From positions 1,414,674 to 1,478,673 of the forward strand of contig NZ_CP019688.1 in NCBI RefSeq assembly GCF_002287505.1: a stretch of DNA of 64,000 nucleotides, in the 5' to 3' direction. The position numbers and the translations under genes were made by a program. Below the pieces are notes generated by a model that worked only from the letters and a program-made list of their open reading frames with translations, was not told the DNA's origin and ran no database searches. This document shows, piece after piece, positions 1-10,101 of the stretch (positions within the stretch are counted from its first letter, which is position 1; the number at the start of each line of letters is the position of its first letter). This DNA comes from Corynebacterium glaucum. GTDB taxonomy: Bacteria > Actinomycetota > Actinomycetes > Mycobacteriales > Mycobacteriaceae.

Positions 1-458
1 TCCACCGCCGCGAGCAGCGCATCTTGCTGGGTTTTGGAAAACCGGTGCACCTCGTCGATGAACAGCACCGTCTTCTCGCCGCGGACCAGGTCGCGCCGCG
101 CGGCATCAATCACGGCGCGCACCTCCTTCACCCCGGAGCTCAGCGCCGAAAGCCCCACGAAGTTCTGCCCCATGGTCTGTGCGATCAGCGACGCAATCGT
201 CGTCTTGCCCGTCCCCGGCGGGCCGTACAAGATCACGCTCGCCGCGCCCGAGCCTTCCACCAGCCGGCGCAGGGGCTTGCCTTCGGAAAGCAGGTGTTGC
301 TGCCCCGCAATCTCGTCCAGCGAGCGCGGGCGCATCCGCGCAGCCAGCGGTGCGTCGCGGCCAGCTTCAAAAAAGCTCGCCCCGCGGGCCGGGGCAGTTT
401 CGCCTATCGACGCCCCCTTCACCACCTCCCCGTCCCCAAACAGACCTTCCTGCGTCAC
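1..458 (-). CDS. rarA: Replication-associated recombination protein A, AAA+ ATPase (partial, 3' end outside window)
   Basis: The first 152 codons of a RarA/MgsA-family AAA+ ATPase are visible; the gene runs off the left edge. RarA acts at stalled replication forks. Seen: Walker A GPPGTGKT at residues 79-86 and Walker B VLFIDE at 131-136, followed by the family-typical VHRF. The motif [13 protein letters not shown] at about 41-53 is also characteristic and separates it from RuvB. The start is a GTG at 458; an AAAGGA ribosome-binding site lies 7 nt upstream and overlaps the stop codon of the preceding kinase-like gene, so the two are probably co-transcribed. Bases 402-412 hold a one-mismatch version of the repeated 11-mer described elsewhere in this annotation. 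Confidence 0.93.
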   Translation of the reverse strand, partial: MTQEGLFGDGEVVKGASIGETAPARGASFFEAGRDAPLAARMRPRSLDEIAGQQHLLSEGKPLRRLVEGSGAASVILYGPPGTGKTTIASLIAQTMGQNFVGLSALSSGVKEVRAVIDAARRDLVRGEKTVLFIDEVHRFSKTQQDALLAAV

Positions 459-469
459 GGCTTCGTCCT

Positions 470-1705
470 TTACTGGAACCGGTCGGCGACGCGGTTGGCG
501 AAGTCGGCGATGACGAGGTACGCCGTGTCGCGGCCTGTGCCGGCGTAGCTCGCGAGCGCCAGGAACGTCTCGCGGAGATCGGCGCGCACGAGAGTTTCGG
601 ACGGGTCGAAGGGGCCGCTTTCAGAGGGGCGCAGCACATCCTCGCCGTCGTCGAGATCGAAGTCCTCCACATCGCCCTCTGGGTCGATGCCGGCGCGCTC
701 GAACTCTTCCGCCAGCTCCGCGTCGTTGGCCACCAGATCGGTCACACCGACTGGGTTCAGCACGGAGACGCTAGACAGCGCCCAGCCGATCATCGCACCG
801 GTAATGCGTGCCTGGAGGGTGTCTTCGTGGTTGAGCAGCGGCCAGGTGCCGCGGACTTCGTGGAGCCAGGCGTCGATGAAGGCGTGGCACGCTTCCTCGT
901 TGTACGGCCGCGGGGACAGGTAGAGCGGAAAGCCAGCGACGACGAAGGCGACGTCGAAGCTCGCGTCGCGAAAGCCCGCCCACTCGTAGTCCAAGAATTG
1001 GGTGCCGCCGGCGGTGTAGATCACGTTGTCTGGTGAGAGATCGAAGGGCGTGAACGCGCGCACGCCACCGCGCAGGAGCCGCGACTGCAGGTTCGCGGCG
1101 CTTACCGTGACCTCGTTGGGCACCTCGATACCGGCTTGCACCAGCATCTCCAGTCCAAGACGGATGCGGTGCGCAAGAAGGCGGTCGCGCAACTGCTGGA
1201 TCTTCTCCGCACCGGTGCGCGACCTGGTCATGCGGTTGAACAGCACGTTGAAGGAATCTTCCTTGTCTGCAGTGCCCGCATGCAGTCGCCCGAGTGCGCT
1301 GCCGAGGTTGCGCAGAATCTGCACGTGCTGTTCCTCATCGGCTCGCTCCAGCATGGCGGCGAGCGTGTCGCCGTCGCCAGCATCCGAAAGGATGATCATC
1401 CGCGCGTCCGTGTCATACGCCAGCAACACTGGGCCCGGACGAATCTCGCTGGAGAGCGAGGTTGTGAATTGGTAGGCGACGATTTCGCGGAGAAACGCTG
1501 CGTCGTCAAGCGCGTAGCCGGTCTCTGGGGCGTGCTTCACCACCACCGAGCGGTGCTGCAGAAACGGGTTGGTGGCCACTTTGACGCGGTAGACCCCAGC
1601 GAGACCGGAGCCGGACAGCCGGGTGACCTCACTGAGTTTCTGTGTCCCTCCGTAGCGGCGGGTGAGGATGTCTTCGGCTGCGGCGATGATGGAATCCTGC
1701 TGCAT
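470..1705 (-). CDS. APH-like phosphotransferase family protein, substrate unknown
   Basis: A 411-residue protein with the outline of an aminoglycoside phosphotransferase/choline kinase fold. Seen: a candidate ATP-binding lysine in VVVKH (K57), a catalytic-loop-like segment [11 protein letters not shown] at 218-228, and a DFG-equivalent DYEWAGFRD at 239-247. The usual HGDLxxxN loop reads PFDLSPDN, so the histidine is replaced although the Asp and Asn are kept. The C-terminal third is acidic (about 325-360). It lies between aspS and rarA, an arrangement I recall from other corynebacteria. The substrate cannot be inferred; it may be a small-molecule kinase or a degenerate family member. ATG start at 1705 with a GGAGAGGAACACC stretch just upstream. 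Confidence 0.75.
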   Translation of the reverse strand: MQQDSIIAAAEDILTRRYGGTQKLSEVTRLSGSGLAGVYRVKVATNPFLQHRSVVVKHAPETGYALDDAAFLREIVAYQFTTSLSSEIRPGPVLLAYDTDARMIILSDAGDGDTLAAMLERADEEQHVQILRNLGSALGRLHAGTADKEDSFNVLFNRMTRSRTGAEKIQQLRDRLLAHRIRLGLEMLVQAGIEVPNEVTVSAANLQSRLLRGGVRAFTPFDLSPDNVIYTAGGTQFLDYEWAGFRDASFDVAFVVAGFPLYLSPRPYNEEACHAFIDAWLHEVRGTWPLLNHEDTLQARITGAMIGWALSSVSVLNPVGVTDLVANDAELAEEFERAGIDPEGDVEDFDLDDGEDVLRPSESGPFDPSETLVRADLRETFLALASYAGTGRDTAYLVIADFANRVADRFQ

Positions 1706-1839
1706 GGTGTTCCTCTCCTCGGCGTTGCGGGCCGATGCGAATCAATCCCTATTTTCGCACAGGCCAGTTCCCGGCCCCCTGGGCATTGACTGTTAGCTCT
1801 GTCAGGGTTCCGGGAATCTTGAGCGCGTGCTTGTGCCGC

Positions 1840-3717
1840 TTACTTGGTCTCTCCTGCGCCGGCAGCTTCTGCCTCGTTGTCCGCCGCCTCGTTGTCCAGG
1901 CGGACCTCGTTGTGACGCTCACCGGCTGCGGCCATGTCGTCCTGCTTCTTCGGCTTGAAGTCGACGCCGGTTTCCGCGCGCTGGGCTGCCGGGATTGGCG
2001 CGGGCGCGTCGGTGAGCGGATCGACGCCGCCGCCGGACTTCGGGAATGCAATCACGTCGCGGATCGAGTCGAAGCCGCCGAGTAGGCTGACAATGCGGTC
2101 CCAACCGAACGCGATGCCGCCGTGCGGCGGAGCACCGAATGCGAAGGCGTCGAGGAGGAAGCCGAACTTCTCCTGGGCCTCTTCCTCGGTGATGCCCATG
2201 ACCTCGAAGACACGCTCCTGCACGTCGCGCTGGTGGATACGGATCGAACCGCCGCCGATCTCGTTGCCGTTGCAGACGATGTCGTACGCGTACGCCAGCG
2301 CTTCGCCCGGCTCCTGATCGAAGTTGTCCAGGTACTCAGGCTTCGGCGAGGTGAACGCGTGGTGCACGGCGGTCCACTTCGAGTTGCCCAGCGCCACGTC
2401 GCCGGACGCGGTGGCGTCGGCTGCGGGCTCAAACATCGGGGCGTCGACAACCCAGGTGAATGCCCAGGCGTCGTCGTCGATGAGGTCGAGCTTGCGGGCA
2501 ATCTCACCGCGGGCTGCGCCGAGCAGCGCACGCGAAGCCTTCGTGTCGCCTGCGGCGAAGAAGATCGCGTCGCCCGGCTGGGCACCGACGTGGGAGACGA
2601 TGCCGGCCTTTTCCTCGTCGGTGATGTTCTTTGCCACCGGGCCGGTGAGCTCGCCGTCGTCCTGAACCAGGATGTATGCCAAACCCTTCGCGCCGCGCTG
2701 CTTCGCCCACTCCTGCCATGCATCGAGCTGGCGACGCGGCTGGGATGCGCCGCCCGCCATGACCACAGCGCCGACGTACTCGGCCTGGAAGACACGGAAC
2801 GGGGTGTCTTTGAAGAACTCGGTGCATTCCACCAGCGGGATGTCGAAGCGCAGATCCGGCTTGTCGGAGCCGTACTTTTCCATCGCCTCGGCGTAGGTCA
2901 TGCGCGGGATCGGTGTCTGGATCTCGTAGCCAATGAGCTTCCACAGCTCCACGAGGATCTCTTCGGCGAGCGAGATCACGTCGTCCTGGTCGACGAACGA
3001 CGCCTCGACGTCGAGCTGGGTGAACTCCGGCTGGCGGTCCGCGCGGAAGTCCTCGTCGCGGTAGCAGCGAGCGATCTGGTAGTAGCGCTCCATGCCGGCG
3101 ACCATGAGCAGCTGCTTGAACAGCTGCGGCGACTGCGGCAGCGCGTACCAGGAACCCGGCTTCAAACGCGCCGGCACCAGGAAGTCGCGGGCACCTTCCG
3201 GGGTCGAGCGGGTGAGCGTCGGGGTCTCGATCTCGACGAAGTCGTGGTTGTCCAGCACCCGGCGTGCCGCCTGGTTTGCTTGCGCGCGCAGGCGCATCGC
3301 GTTGGCTTGGCGGTCGCGGCGCAGGTCGAGGTAACGGTACTTCAGACGGGTCTCCTCGCCCACCTCGCTCGACGATGCGTCCTCGATCTGGAACGGCAGT
3401 GCGGCCGCCTTATTCAGCACAGTCAGCTCGGTGGCGTTGACCTCGATCTCGCCCGAGGCAAGGTTCGGGTTCGCGGAGCCCTCCGGACGCGGCTCGACAA
3501 CGCCGGTGACCTGCACAACGAACTCGCTGCGCAGATCGTGGGCGGCCTCGGCCACCTCCGACTCACGGAAGACGACCTGGGCAAGTCCAGAGCGGTCGCG
3601 CAGGTCGATGAAGATCACACCGCCGTGGTCGCGGCGCCTGGCCACCCAACCGGTCAGGGTGACGGTCTGACCGTCGAGGTCTTTGTTGAGGTTCCCAGCG
3701 AGGTGTGTGCGCAGCAC
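1840..3717 (-). CDS. aspS: Aspartate--tRNA ligase
   Basis: Class II aminoacyl-tRNA synthetase charging tRNA-Asp. The N-terminal OB-fold is recognisable from [19 protein letters not shown] near residue 25, class II motif 2 from [18 protein letters not shown] near 215, and motif 3 from [10 protein letters not shown] near 545. The last 45 residues after the catalytic domain are charged and low-complexity. About 625 residues with the GTG at 3717, which gives the typical N-terminus MLRTHLAG; a second in-frame GTG at 3729 would add four residues. The bacterial-type insertion domain (GAD) lies between motifs 2 and 3. It is divergent from the zinc peptidase gene, with 149 bp between the two start codons. 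Confidence 0.96.
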   Translation of the reverse strand: MLRTHLAGNLNKDLDGQTVTLTGWVARRRDHGGVIFIDLRDRSGLAQVVFRESEVAEAAHDLRSEFVVQVTGVVEPRPEGSANPNLASGEIEVNATELTVLNKAAALPFQIEDASSSEVGEETRLKYRYLDLRRDRQANAMRLRAQANQAARRVLDNHDFVEIETPTLTRSTPEGARDFLVPARLKPGSWYALPQSPQLFKQLLMVAGMERYYQIARCYRDEDFRADRQPEFTQLDVEASFVDQDDVISLAEEILVELWKLIGYEIQTPIPRMTYAEAMEKYGSDKPDLRFDIPLVECTEFFKDTPFRVFQAEYVGAVVMAGGASQPRRQLDAWQEWAKQRGAKGLAYILVQDDGELTGPVAKNITDEEKAGIVSHVGAQPGDAIFFAAGDTKASRALLGAARGEIARKLDLIDDDAWAFTWVVDAPMFEPAADATASGDVALGNSKWTAVHHAFTSPKPEYLDNFDQEPGEALAYAYDIVCNGNEIGGGSIRIHQRDVQERVFEVMGITEEEAQEKFGFLLDAFAFGAPPHGGIAFGWDRIVSLLGGFDSIRDVIAFPKSGGGVDPLTDAPAPIPAAQRAETGVDFKPKKQDDMAAAGERHNEVRLDNEAADNEAEAAGAGETK

Positions 3718-3853
3718 GGTGTCTTCCACGTCCTTCTTTATGTGGCGAAGTGAGGGCTGAATCTATCGGGCAAGAGTTTACCGCGCGGGTTTTTCGCCCG
3801 CCCACGCACCCAGATACCTGCCGTGGCGTTGGACACATTTTTGAGTTCTTTGG

Positions 3854-3859
3854 CACAAT
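3854..3859 (+). promoter_or_regulatory. -10 box for a leaderless transcript of the zinc peptidase gene
   Basis: CACAAT lies 7 nt upstream of the ATG at 3867 and no ribosome-binding site is present, the arrangement of a leaderless mRNA. Inferred from sequence only. Confidence 0.45.
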
Positions 3860-3866
3860 GCTTGCC

Positions 3867-4790
3867 ATGACCTTCAGAGGAAACGCCAGCCGGGGCGCGA
3901 ACCAGCGAGTCCAAACCAGCACAGGCGCTGGCCGCCAGCCTCAAGGCGGCGGCGCCGGCGGTTTACTCGCTCTGCCCCTGCTGCTCGGCGGCGGTGGCGG
4001 CGGCACGATCCTGGTGATCCTGTTGCTGTGGTTCCTGTTCAGCGGCGGCCTTGGCGGCGGTGGCGGCCAGCAAAGCCAGACGCAGGGTCAGTACCAGTCC
4101 CAGGGTGACTACAACCTGGAGCACTGCGACACCGAAGGCGCAGCGAACGAGCACGTGGACTGCCGCGCCGCCGCAACTGTCATTTCCGTCGACGATGTGT
4201 GGTCGCGGGTGCTGCCTGAGCAGGCCAACGTTGATTACCGCCAACCCGGCATGCACATCTTCCAGGGCGACGTCACTACCGGCTGCGGCTACGCCACCGC
4301 CGCGACGGGTCCGTTCTACTGCCCACGCGATGAGACCGCGTACCTTGACGTGACCTTCTTCGACGAGTTGCACAAGCTCGGCGGCAGCTCCGGCCCGCTG
4401 GCGCAGATGTACGCCACCGCGCACGAGATGGGCCACCACATCCAGCAGCTCGAGGGCACGCTGGGTCTAAGCGACTACAAGAACCCCGGCGAGGACTCTG
4501 CAGCTGTAGCCATCGAGCTGCAGGCGGACTGCTACGCCGGCCTGTGGGCACATTACGCAGAGCAAGACGGCGCGCTCGAGCCGATCACCCAGCAGCAGCT
4601 TGACGACGCAATCCAGACGGCGCAGGCCATCGGCGACGACAACATTCAGCGCCGCTCCGGCGGCGAGGTCGACCCAGACGCCTGGACCCACGGTTCCTCC
4701 GAGCAGCGCGGCCAAGCGTTCTTGTCCGGCTACGAAACCGGCAAGATGTCCGCCTGCGACACGCTCAACCGCGGCGTCTACAACGGCTAG
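3867..4790 (+). CDS. Neutral zinc metallopeptidase, membrane-anchored (YpfJ/PF04228 type)
   Basis: A 307-residue protein of the putative neutral zinc metallopeptidase family. Seen: a Gly/Gln-rich N-terminus, one transmembrane segment at about 32-60 within glycine-rich flanks, then an extracytoplasmic domain with the zincin motif HEMGH at 186-190 followed by an acidic stretch (GEDSAAVAIELQADCYAG) that likely supplies the third zinc ligand. Four cysteines could form disulfides outside the cell. An in-frame ATG at 3858 would add three residues; 3867 fits the -10 box spacing. The M. tuberculosis counterpart (Rv2575) sits in the same neighbourhood. The stop codon overlaps the start of the next gene (TAGTG), implying translational coupling. 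Substrate unknown. Confidence 0.88.
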   Translation: MTFRGNASRGANQRVQTSTGAGRQPQGGGAGGLLALPLLLGGGGGGTILVILLLWFLFSGGLGGGGGQQSQTQGQYQSQGDYNLEHCDTEGAANEHVDCRAAATVISVDDVWSRVLPEQANVDYRQPGMHIFQGDVTTGCGYATAATGPFYCPRDETAYLDVTFFDELHKLGGSSGPLAQMYATAHEMGHHIQQLEGTLGLSDYKNPGEDSAAVAIELQADCYAGLWAHYAEQDGALEPITQQQLDDAIQTAQAIGDDNIQRRSGGEVDPDAWTHGSSEQRGQAFLSGYETGKMSACDTLNRGVYNG

Positions 4791-5533
4791 TGGCTACCCA
4801 GGAAGCCCCCAACCGGGCCGTCGAGTTCCTCGCAGCGTTCAACGACATTGAGGCGTTCTTGCGCACTGAACTCGACGCGAAGAAATCCGATTCCTTCAAA
4901 TGGATGGCCACCCAGGCAGCCAAGCGCGGCGTCATCAGCCGCGATCAAGCCGATGACCTAAAAGAGTTCGCGGAGCTGCGCAACGCGATCAGCCACGGCG
5001 AGTATCGGGACTTCCGCCCAATCGCGGAACCGCTCCAGGAAACGGTCGACGAGATCAAGCACATCCGCGATGTGCTCCTCGAACCAACCCTCGCCGTCGA
5101 CGTCGTCGGCTACGACCAGAGCATCATCACCTTGAGCCCCGACGACGCCATCGGCGACGCACTGCGCGCCATCCGCGAATCAGGCCACACCCAGTTCCCG
5201 ATTTACGACGACGGCACCTGCGTCGGCCTCCTCACCACCAACGCCATCGCCCGCTGGGTTGCCGAGGAGCTCGAGACCGCAGACAGCATCGACGCAGACA
5301 CCATGGCAAACACGACCGTCGCCGATGCACTTGAGCTCTCCGGCCAGCACGACAAAGCGGTATTTCTCCCCCGCACCGCCACCGCAGCAGCAGCCGTCGA
5401 CGCGCTCACCACGCCCCTTCCATCCGGCGCGCTGCCCCGCCTCGGCATCATCACCGAGCACGGCAACACCGACCAACGTCCAATCGCAGTGGTGAACGCC
5501 ACCGACATCCCACACCTCGCGGAGGCCTCATGA
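4790..5533 (+). CDS. CBS-domain protein with an unassigned helical N-terminal domain
   Basis: A 247-residue cytoplasmic protein. The first 90 residues are predicted helical and contain the segment LRNAISHGEY (around 64-73), like the RNxxxH signature of HEPN-type domains. Residues from about 95 to 220 look like two CBS motifs (TLSPDDAIGDALRAI and FPIYDDGTCVGLLT). CBS pairs usually bind adenosyl ligands. The GTG start at 4790 overlaps the preceding stop by one base and its own stop overlaps the sdaA ATG (ATGA), so it lies inside a tightly coupled three-gene unit. Function unknown; a regulatory sensor role is inference. Confidence 0.72.
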   Translation: MATQEAPNRAVEFLAAFNDIEAFLRTELDAKKSDSFKWMATQAAKRGVISRDQADDLKEFAELRNAISHGEYRDFRPIAEPLQETVDEIKHIRDVLLEPTLAVDVVGYDQSIITLSPDDAIGDALRAIRESGHTQFPIYDDGTCVGLLTTNAIARWVAEELETADSIDADTMANTTVADALELSGQHDKAVFLPRTATAAAAVDALTTPLPSGALPRLGIITEHGNTDQRPIAVVNATDIPHLAEAS

Positions 5534-6921
5534 CATCCAGCCACCCAGTCAGCGTCATCGACCTGTTCTCCATCGGCATCGGCCCGTCCTCTTCACACAC
5601 CGTCGGCCCGATGCGCGCCGCCGAACTCTTCGTCGAGTCACTCGGCCAGCTACCGCACACCGTCGCCATTGAGCTGCGCGGCTCACTCGCCGCCACCGGC
5701 ATCGGGCACGGCACCGACCGCGCAGTCCTCCTCGGCCTCGTGGGCTACACCCCCACCACCACAACCGCGGACACCGCCCCACTGCCCGGCGAACTCATTC
5801 CCGCAAGTGGCACCATCGAAGGCCCGTCCGGCACCGTCAACTACGAGATCAAGTACAACCCCCAGCCGGTCCCCGAGCACCCAAACTGCGTCATCTTCAG
5901 CGCTTGGGACGAGCACGGCACAGCGCTCGCCACCGGCCGCGAGTACTTCTCCGGGGGCGGCGGCTTCATCCTCGACCGCGCCGGCCTCGACGGTTTCGAA
6001 GGCGTCGGCACAGAGGAAGATTCCAGCATCACGGTCCCCTTCCCGTTCCGCACCGCGCAGGAGCTCCTTTCGCTTATCGACGAACACTCCCTGACGATCT
6101 CCCAACTCGTCCGCGCCAACGAAGAAGCGCTGCACGACCGCGAGGTTGTCGATGCCCACCTCGACGCCGTGTGGGACGTGATGCAAGAATGCGTCGCCCG
6201 CGGGCTGAAATCCGAAGGCACCCTGCCAGGCGGACTGAACGTGAAACGCCGTGCGAACCGCATGTATCGCATGCTCACCGCGGAGGCGGAGGCTGAGACA
6301 TCCCGCGGCCTCGACGCGATGATGTGGGTCAACCTCTACGCCCTCGCCGTCAATGAGGAGAACGCCGCCCACGGTCAGGTGGTGACCGCCCCGACCAACG
6401 GCGCCGCAGGCATCATCCCGGCAGTGATGCATTACTGCCTGGACTTCACGGATGACTTCACCACGGAGCGGGCGCGCGAGTTTTTGCTCACCGCTGCCGC
6501 GATCGGCGCGATCATCAAGACCAACGCGTCGATCTCGGGCGCCGAGGTGGGGTGTCAGGGCGAAGTCGGTTCGGCGTCAGCGATGGCTGCTGCCGGTATG
6601 TGCGCAATCCTTGGCGGGACACCGCAGCAGGTGGAAAACGCCGCCGAGATCGCGTTGGAGCACAATCTTGGCCTCACCTGCGACCCGGTCGGCGGCCTCG
6701 TGCAGGTACCCTGCATCGAGCGCAACGCCATCGGCGCGGTGAAAGCCATCAACGCGGCGCGCCTGGCCAGGTTCGGCGACGGCACCAACATTGTCACGCT
6801 CGACGACGTGGTGGAGACTATGGCGTCTACCGGCCGCGACATGATGACCAAGTACAAAGAGACGTCCATGGGCGGCCTCGCGGTGCAGCTCGGCCTGCCC
6901 GTGAACATCACGGAGTGTTAG
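5530..6921 (+). CDS. sdaA: L-serine dehydratase (L-serine ammonia-lyase), single-chain iron-sulfur type
   Basis: Converts L-serine to pyruvate and ammonia using a [4Fe-4S] cluster. At 463 residues it is the fused alpha-beta form. Seen: the beta-domain signature [13 protein letters not shown] at about 13-25, the NGAAGIIP segment near 290, and the cysteines of [16 protein letters not shown] and VPCIE, which are the candidate cluster ligands. The ATG overlaps the CBS gene stop by four bases. It converges on hisS with only 6 bp between stop codons. It contains one copy of the 11-mer GCTTATCGACG at 6072. Confidence 0.95.
   Translation: MTSSHPVSVIDLFSIGIGPSSSHTVGPMRAAELFVESLGQLPHTVAIELRGSLAATGIGHGTDRAVLLGLVGYTPTTTTADTAPLPGELIPASGTIEGPSGTVNYEIKYNPQPVPEHPNCVIFSAWDEHGTALATGREYFSGGGGFILDRAGLDGFEGVGTEEDSSITVPFPFRTAQELLSLIDEHSLTISQLVRANEEALHDREVVDAHLDAVWDVMQECVARGLKSEGTLPGGLNVKRRANRMYRMLTAEAEAETSRGLDAMMWVNLYALAVNEENAAHGQVVTAPTNGAAGIIPAVMHYCLDFTDDFTTERAREFLLTAAAIGAIIKTNASISGAEVGCQGEVGSASAMAAAGMCAILGGTPQQVENAAEIALEHNLGLTCDPVGGLVQVPCIERNAIGAVKAINAARLARFGDGTNIVTLDDVVETMASTGRDMMTKYKETSMGGLAVQLGLPVNITEC
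6072..6082 (+). repeat. 11-mer word GCTTATCGACG, copy 1
   Basis: Exact match inside sdaA, sense orientation, read as Leu-Ile-Asp. Confidence 0.85.
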
Positions 6922-6927
6922 CGGCGT

Positions 6928-8217
6928 TTATTCCTCATCTTCGGGGATGAAGATCGCGTCGATCACCGCGGCGAGATCCAGCGGCACCGTGCGCTGGGTT
7001 TGGGTTTCAAGGTTCTTCACCGTCACCTCGCCGGTCTCGAGCTCGCGGTCTCCGAGCACCAGCGCGGTGTGAGCGCCGGAGCGGTCTGCGCCCTTCATCG
7101 CGCCCTTGAGTCCGCGGCCGCCGTAGGACATGTCGGCGGAAATGCCGTTGGCACGAAGTTCGTCGATAAGCAATGCCATGCCTGACTGTGCCTGATCGCC
7201 GATGGCGACGCCGAACACATCAACCCTTGACTCGACTCCGTCGAGCGTGACGCCTTCTGCTTCGAGTGCGAGCACGGTGCGGTCGACGCCGAGGCCGAAA
7301 CCGATGCCGGAGAGGTCCTGCCCGCCGATCTGGGCCATGAGGCCGTCGTAGCGCCCGCCGCCGCCGATGCCGGACTGCGCGCCGAGGCCGTCGTGGACGA
7401 ACTCGAAAGTGGTCTTGGTGTAGTAGTCCAGGCCGCGGACCATGCGCGCATTGATCACGTAGGTCACGCCCATTGCCTCGAGCGTGCCGGTGACCGTCTC
7501 GAAGTGAGTACGGCAGTTTTCGCAGAGGTGGTCGAGCATGAGCGGCGCGTTCTCGGTCATGGCGCGGACGTCCTCGCGCTTGTCGTCGAGCACGCGCAGC
7601 GGGTTGATCTCGGCACGGTGGCGGGTTTCCTCATCCAGCGGAAGGTCGAAGAGGAACGCCTGCAGCTTCTCGCGGTAGGCCGGGCGGCATTCGGCGCAGC
7701 CCAAGCTGGTGAGCTCGAGGCGGAATCCGGTCAGCCCCACGGAGCGGTAGCAGCGGTCGGCGAGCGCGATGATCTCCGCGTCCAGCAGCGGGTCGTCGAC
7801 ACCGATTGCCTCCACACCGACCTGCTGGAGCTGGCGGTAGCGGCCCGCCTGGGGGCGCTCGTAGCGGAAAAACGGACCGTAGTAGCTGAGCTTCACCGGC
7901 AGGTAGCCGCGATCAAGGTTGTGCTCGATGACAGCGCGCATCACGCCGGCGGTGCCCTCGGGACGAAGCGTGACGGAGCGGTCGCCGCGATCGGCGAAGG
8001 TGTACATCTCCTTGCTCACGACATCGGTGGATTCGCCGACGCCGCGCGCGAAGAGTGCGGTGTCCTCGAAAACCGGCAGCTCGATGTGTTGGTATCCGGC
8101 GATGCGCGCCTGGTTGGCGAATTCGTCGCGCACGGCGATGAACGTCGCCGACGTCGGCGGCACGTAGTCGGGCACGCCCTTCGGGGCGGACAGGGCCTGA
8201 AACTTCTGCTCACTCAC
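6928..8217 (-). CDS. hisS: Histidine--tRNA ligase
   Basis: Class II synthetase of about 429 residues. Seen: motif 2 region [16 protein letters not shown] near 100, the histidine-specific motif [15 protein letters not shown] near 260, motif 3 [10 protein letters not shown] near 308, and the C-terminal anticodon-binding domain. Starts: TTG at 8223 or GTG at 8217; the GTG is preferred because a -10 box TAAACT lies 8 nt upstream. It follows the metallo-hydrolase gene by 26 bp on the same strand, an order shared with M. tuberculosis (Rv2581c-Rv2580c). It contains one copy of the 11-mer at 7161. Confidence 0.96.
   Translation of the reverse strand: MSEQKFQALSAPKGVPDYVPPTSATFIAVRDEFANQARIAGYQHIELPVFEDTALFARGVGESTDVVSKEMYTFADRGDRSVTLRPEGTAGVMRAVIEHNLDRGYLPVKLSYYGPFFRYERPQAGRYRQLQQVGVEAIGVDDPLLDAEIIALADRCYRSVGLTGFRLELTSLGCAECRPAYREKLQAFLFDLPLDEETRHRAEINPLRVLDDKREDVRAMTENAPLMLDHLCENCRTHFETVTGTLEAMGVTYVINARMVRGLDYYTKTTFEFVHDGLGAQSGIGGGGRYDGLMAQIGGQDLSGIGFGLGVDRTVLALEAEGVTLDGVESRVDVFGVAIGDQAQSGMALLIDELRANGISADMSYGGRGLKGAMKGADRSGAHTALVLGDRELETGEVTVKNLETQTQRTVPLDLAAVIDAIFIPEDEE
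7161..7171 (-). repeat. 11-mer word GCTTATCGACG, copy 2
   Basis: Exact match on the minus strand inside hisS, sense orientation, Leu-Ile-Asp-Glu. Confidence 0.85.
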
Positions 8218-8225
8218 GTTCAACG

Positions 8226-8231
8226 AGTTTA
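8226..8231 (-). promoter_or_regulatory. -10 box for a possible leaderless hisS transcript
   Basis: TAAACT read on the minus strand, 8 nt upstream of the GTG at 8217, in the short gap after the metallo-hydrolase gene. No ribosome-binding site precedes the GTG. Confidence 0.4.
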
Positions 8232-8243
8232 GCCCGCGGGGTT

Positions 8244-8900
8244 TTACGCGCCGCTGTGGATCCTGTCGGCGTTCGCCTCGCGCAGAAACGGGTTGGTCGC
8301 GCGTTCAGCGCGCATGGTGGTGGTTGGCCCATGCCCCGGGAGCACCGCCAGCGAATCATCGAGGTCCCATACCGGGCCGCGCAGCGACTCGGTCATGGCC
8401 TCTGGGTCGGAGTAGGCCAGGTCAGTGCGCCCGATGGAGCCTCGGAACAGGACGTCGCCGCTGAAGACGAGCTCGTCCGCGACCAGCAGCACACTACCCG
8501 GCGAATGCCCAGGGGCGTGCTGAACGGTGAACTCGTAACCGGCCAATTCAATAGTTTCGCCGTGGTGGAGGTGCGTGATGGTTTCCGGGGCGGCCATGGA
8601 CGAGGCGTCGAAAAGCAATCTTGAATGCTCCGGGAGGCCTCCACCTGCATCGAGCATGAAGGCATCATCCGGGTGGATGAATACCTCGACCCCGAGCTCT
8701 GCGGCGTCGCGAATATGGTCGAGGTGGCCGTGGGTGAGCACCACCGCGCTCAATCTCGCGTGATGCTGGGCGAAGAGCTCACGGACCTGCGGAGCCGCCC
8801 CCATGCCGGGATCGACCACGAAGCCTTCGCCTGCTTCCGGGTTGATCACCGCGTAGCAGTTGGTCTGATACGGGCCTACGACAAATCCAGCAAGCTGCAT
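8244..8900 (-). CDS. MBL-fold metallo-hydrolase (glyoxalase II-like)
   Basis: A 218-residue single-domain metallo-beta-lactamase-fold hydrolase. Seen: the metal-binding motif HGHLDH at 57-62, a later histidine in [10 protein letters not shown] near 130, an aspartate in [13 protein letters not shown], and a final histidine in LPGHGPTT. This is the hydroxyacylglutathione hydrolase-like subgroup; corynebacteria lack glutathione, so a mycothiol- or bacillithiol-independent thioester substrate is possible (inference). The ATG at 8900 is preceded by a near-perfect -10 box and no Shine-Dalgarno. Followed by hisS. Confidence 0.9.
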   Translation of the reverse strand: MQLAGFVVGPYQTNCYAVINPEAGEGFVVDPGMGAAPQVRELFAQHHARLSAVVLTHGHLDHIRDAAELGVEVFIHPDDAFMLDAGGGLPEHSRLLFDASSMAAPETITHLHHGETIELAGYEFTVQHAPGHSPGSVLLVADELVFSGDVLFRGSIGRTDLAYSDPEAMTESLRGPVWDLDDSLAVLPGHGPTTTMRAERATNPFLREANADRIHSGA

Positions 8901-8907
8901 GCCTCAG

Positions 8908-8913
8908 ATATTA
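8908..8913 (-). promoter_or_regulatory. -10 box for a leaderless metallo-hydrolase transcript
   Basis: TAATAT on the minus strand, exactly 7 nt upstream of the ATG at 8900. Among the best -10 hexamers in the window. Confidence 0.55.
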
Positions 8914-9033
8914 GGGCCGCGGTGCGCTGCTGCTAGGCTTTGACCGTTCATACACCCCTTGCGGTGCGCGGTTGAGTTTGGCTGCCCAAGCCCTCGCGCG
9001 CACCGCCGACGCGAGAAGTGAGGTCCGGTCACG

Positions 9034-9987
9034 GTGGCAAGCAACGAGCAGCGCGGCAAGGAAGCCCTGTCCAACTTGGAGAAGGAGCTGGCTGCGCGCG
9101 ACCGCAAGCAGAAAACGCGACCGTGGGTCACTGCGCTTGCATCCGTCGCGGTGATCGGCGTACTCGGCGGCGGCATTTACTACTTTGCGACCCAGGACGG
9201 CGGGGAAGATCTCGCTGCTGAAGAGACCACGGCTACGGAGACAACGGCTGAAACGGCTACGGAAGAGCCGAACTACGAGCCGATTGCGACTGAACGCGCG
9301 GTCGCCCTGCCGCCGACCGTGAGCTGCGCATACAACGAAGCCGGCGACAACGCGAACTTCGTTGGCCTGCCCCCGCAGGAAGACGTGTCTACCGAAGGCA
9401 CCGTCACCATCGACCTCGAGACCTCGGCTGGCCCGATCGGCATGGAGCTGGATCGCTCGGTGTCCCCGTGCACCGTGAACGCAATTGAGTACCTGGCGGC
9501 GGAGGGCTACTACAACGACACGGTTTGCCACCGCCTGACTACTTCTGAGGGCCTGAAGGTGCTGCAGTGCGGCGACCCAACCGGTACCGGTGCTGGCGGC
9601 CCAGGATTCCAATTCGCGAACGAGTTCCCTACGGACGAGGCGCTTGAGAACGTAGATCTCTCCGCGCTCGGCTTACCGGAAGACCTCAGTGAGGAGGAGA
9701 AACAGGGGTACGCGTCCCAGCTACTGGAATTCGAGAAGTACGAACGCGGCACGATCGCGATGGCGAACTCAGGCATCGACACCAACGGCTCCCAGTTCTT
9801 CTTGAACTACGGTGATGGCTTCCTCACGCCGACGTACACCTACTTCGGACAGATCGACGAGGCGGGATTGGCCACCCTTGACGCCATTGCGGAGAAAGGC
9901 GTGAAGGAAGACCCGAGTATTGGGGGCCCAAGCAATGATGGCGAGCCCGTCGAGGAAGTCAGGATTACGACCGCCACCGTTCGGTAG
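9034..9987 (+). CDS. Membrane-anchored cyclophilin-type peptidyl-prolyl cis-trans isomerase
   Basis: A 317-residue protein with a charged cytoplasmic N-terminus (1-30), one transmembrane helix at about 31-52, a Thr/Glu-rich linker, and an extracytoplasmic cyclophilin domain. Seen: FHRL-type element as CHRLTTSE, the FQFANEFP segment and the core GTIAMANSGIDTNGSQFFLNYG. The canonical active-site Arg of FHRV is retained in HRL. Cysteines in SCAY, PCTV, VCHR and LQCGD could form disulfides. Proposed role: folding of exported proteins. GTG start at 9034, GAGG element about 10 nt upstream. The M. tuberculosis counterpart is Rv2582. Confidence 0.92.
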   Translation: MASNEQRGKEALSNLEKELAARDRKQKTRPWVTALASVAVIGVLGGGIYYFATQDGGEDLAAEETTATETTAETATEEPNYEPIATERAVALPPTVSCAYNEAGDNANFVGLPPQEDVSTEGTVTIDLETSAGPIGMELDRSVSPCTVNAIEYLAAEGYYNDTVCHRLTTSEGLKVLQCGDPTGTGAGGPGFQFANEFPTDEALENVDLSALGLPEDLSEEEKQGYASQLLEFEKYERGTIAMANSGIDTNGSQFFLNYGDGFLTPTYTYFGQIDEAGLATLDAIAEKGVKEDPSIGGPSNDGEPVEEVRITTATVR

Positions 9988-10101
9988 TCTCTCCTGGACA
10001 TTTCCTGTGAAGCTGAGTATTCAATTGGCCTTGCGTAGTTGAGATCAAAACGTTATGCTGACCACCGTCGTCTGACGTCCTCTAAAGATTGGATATATCC
10101 C

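Noticed and set aside
3705..3866. N-terminal extension of the zinc peptidase
   Set aside because: It overlaps the aspS start and reads low-similarity Cys/Arg-rich sequence; the -10 box and ATG at 3867 fit better.
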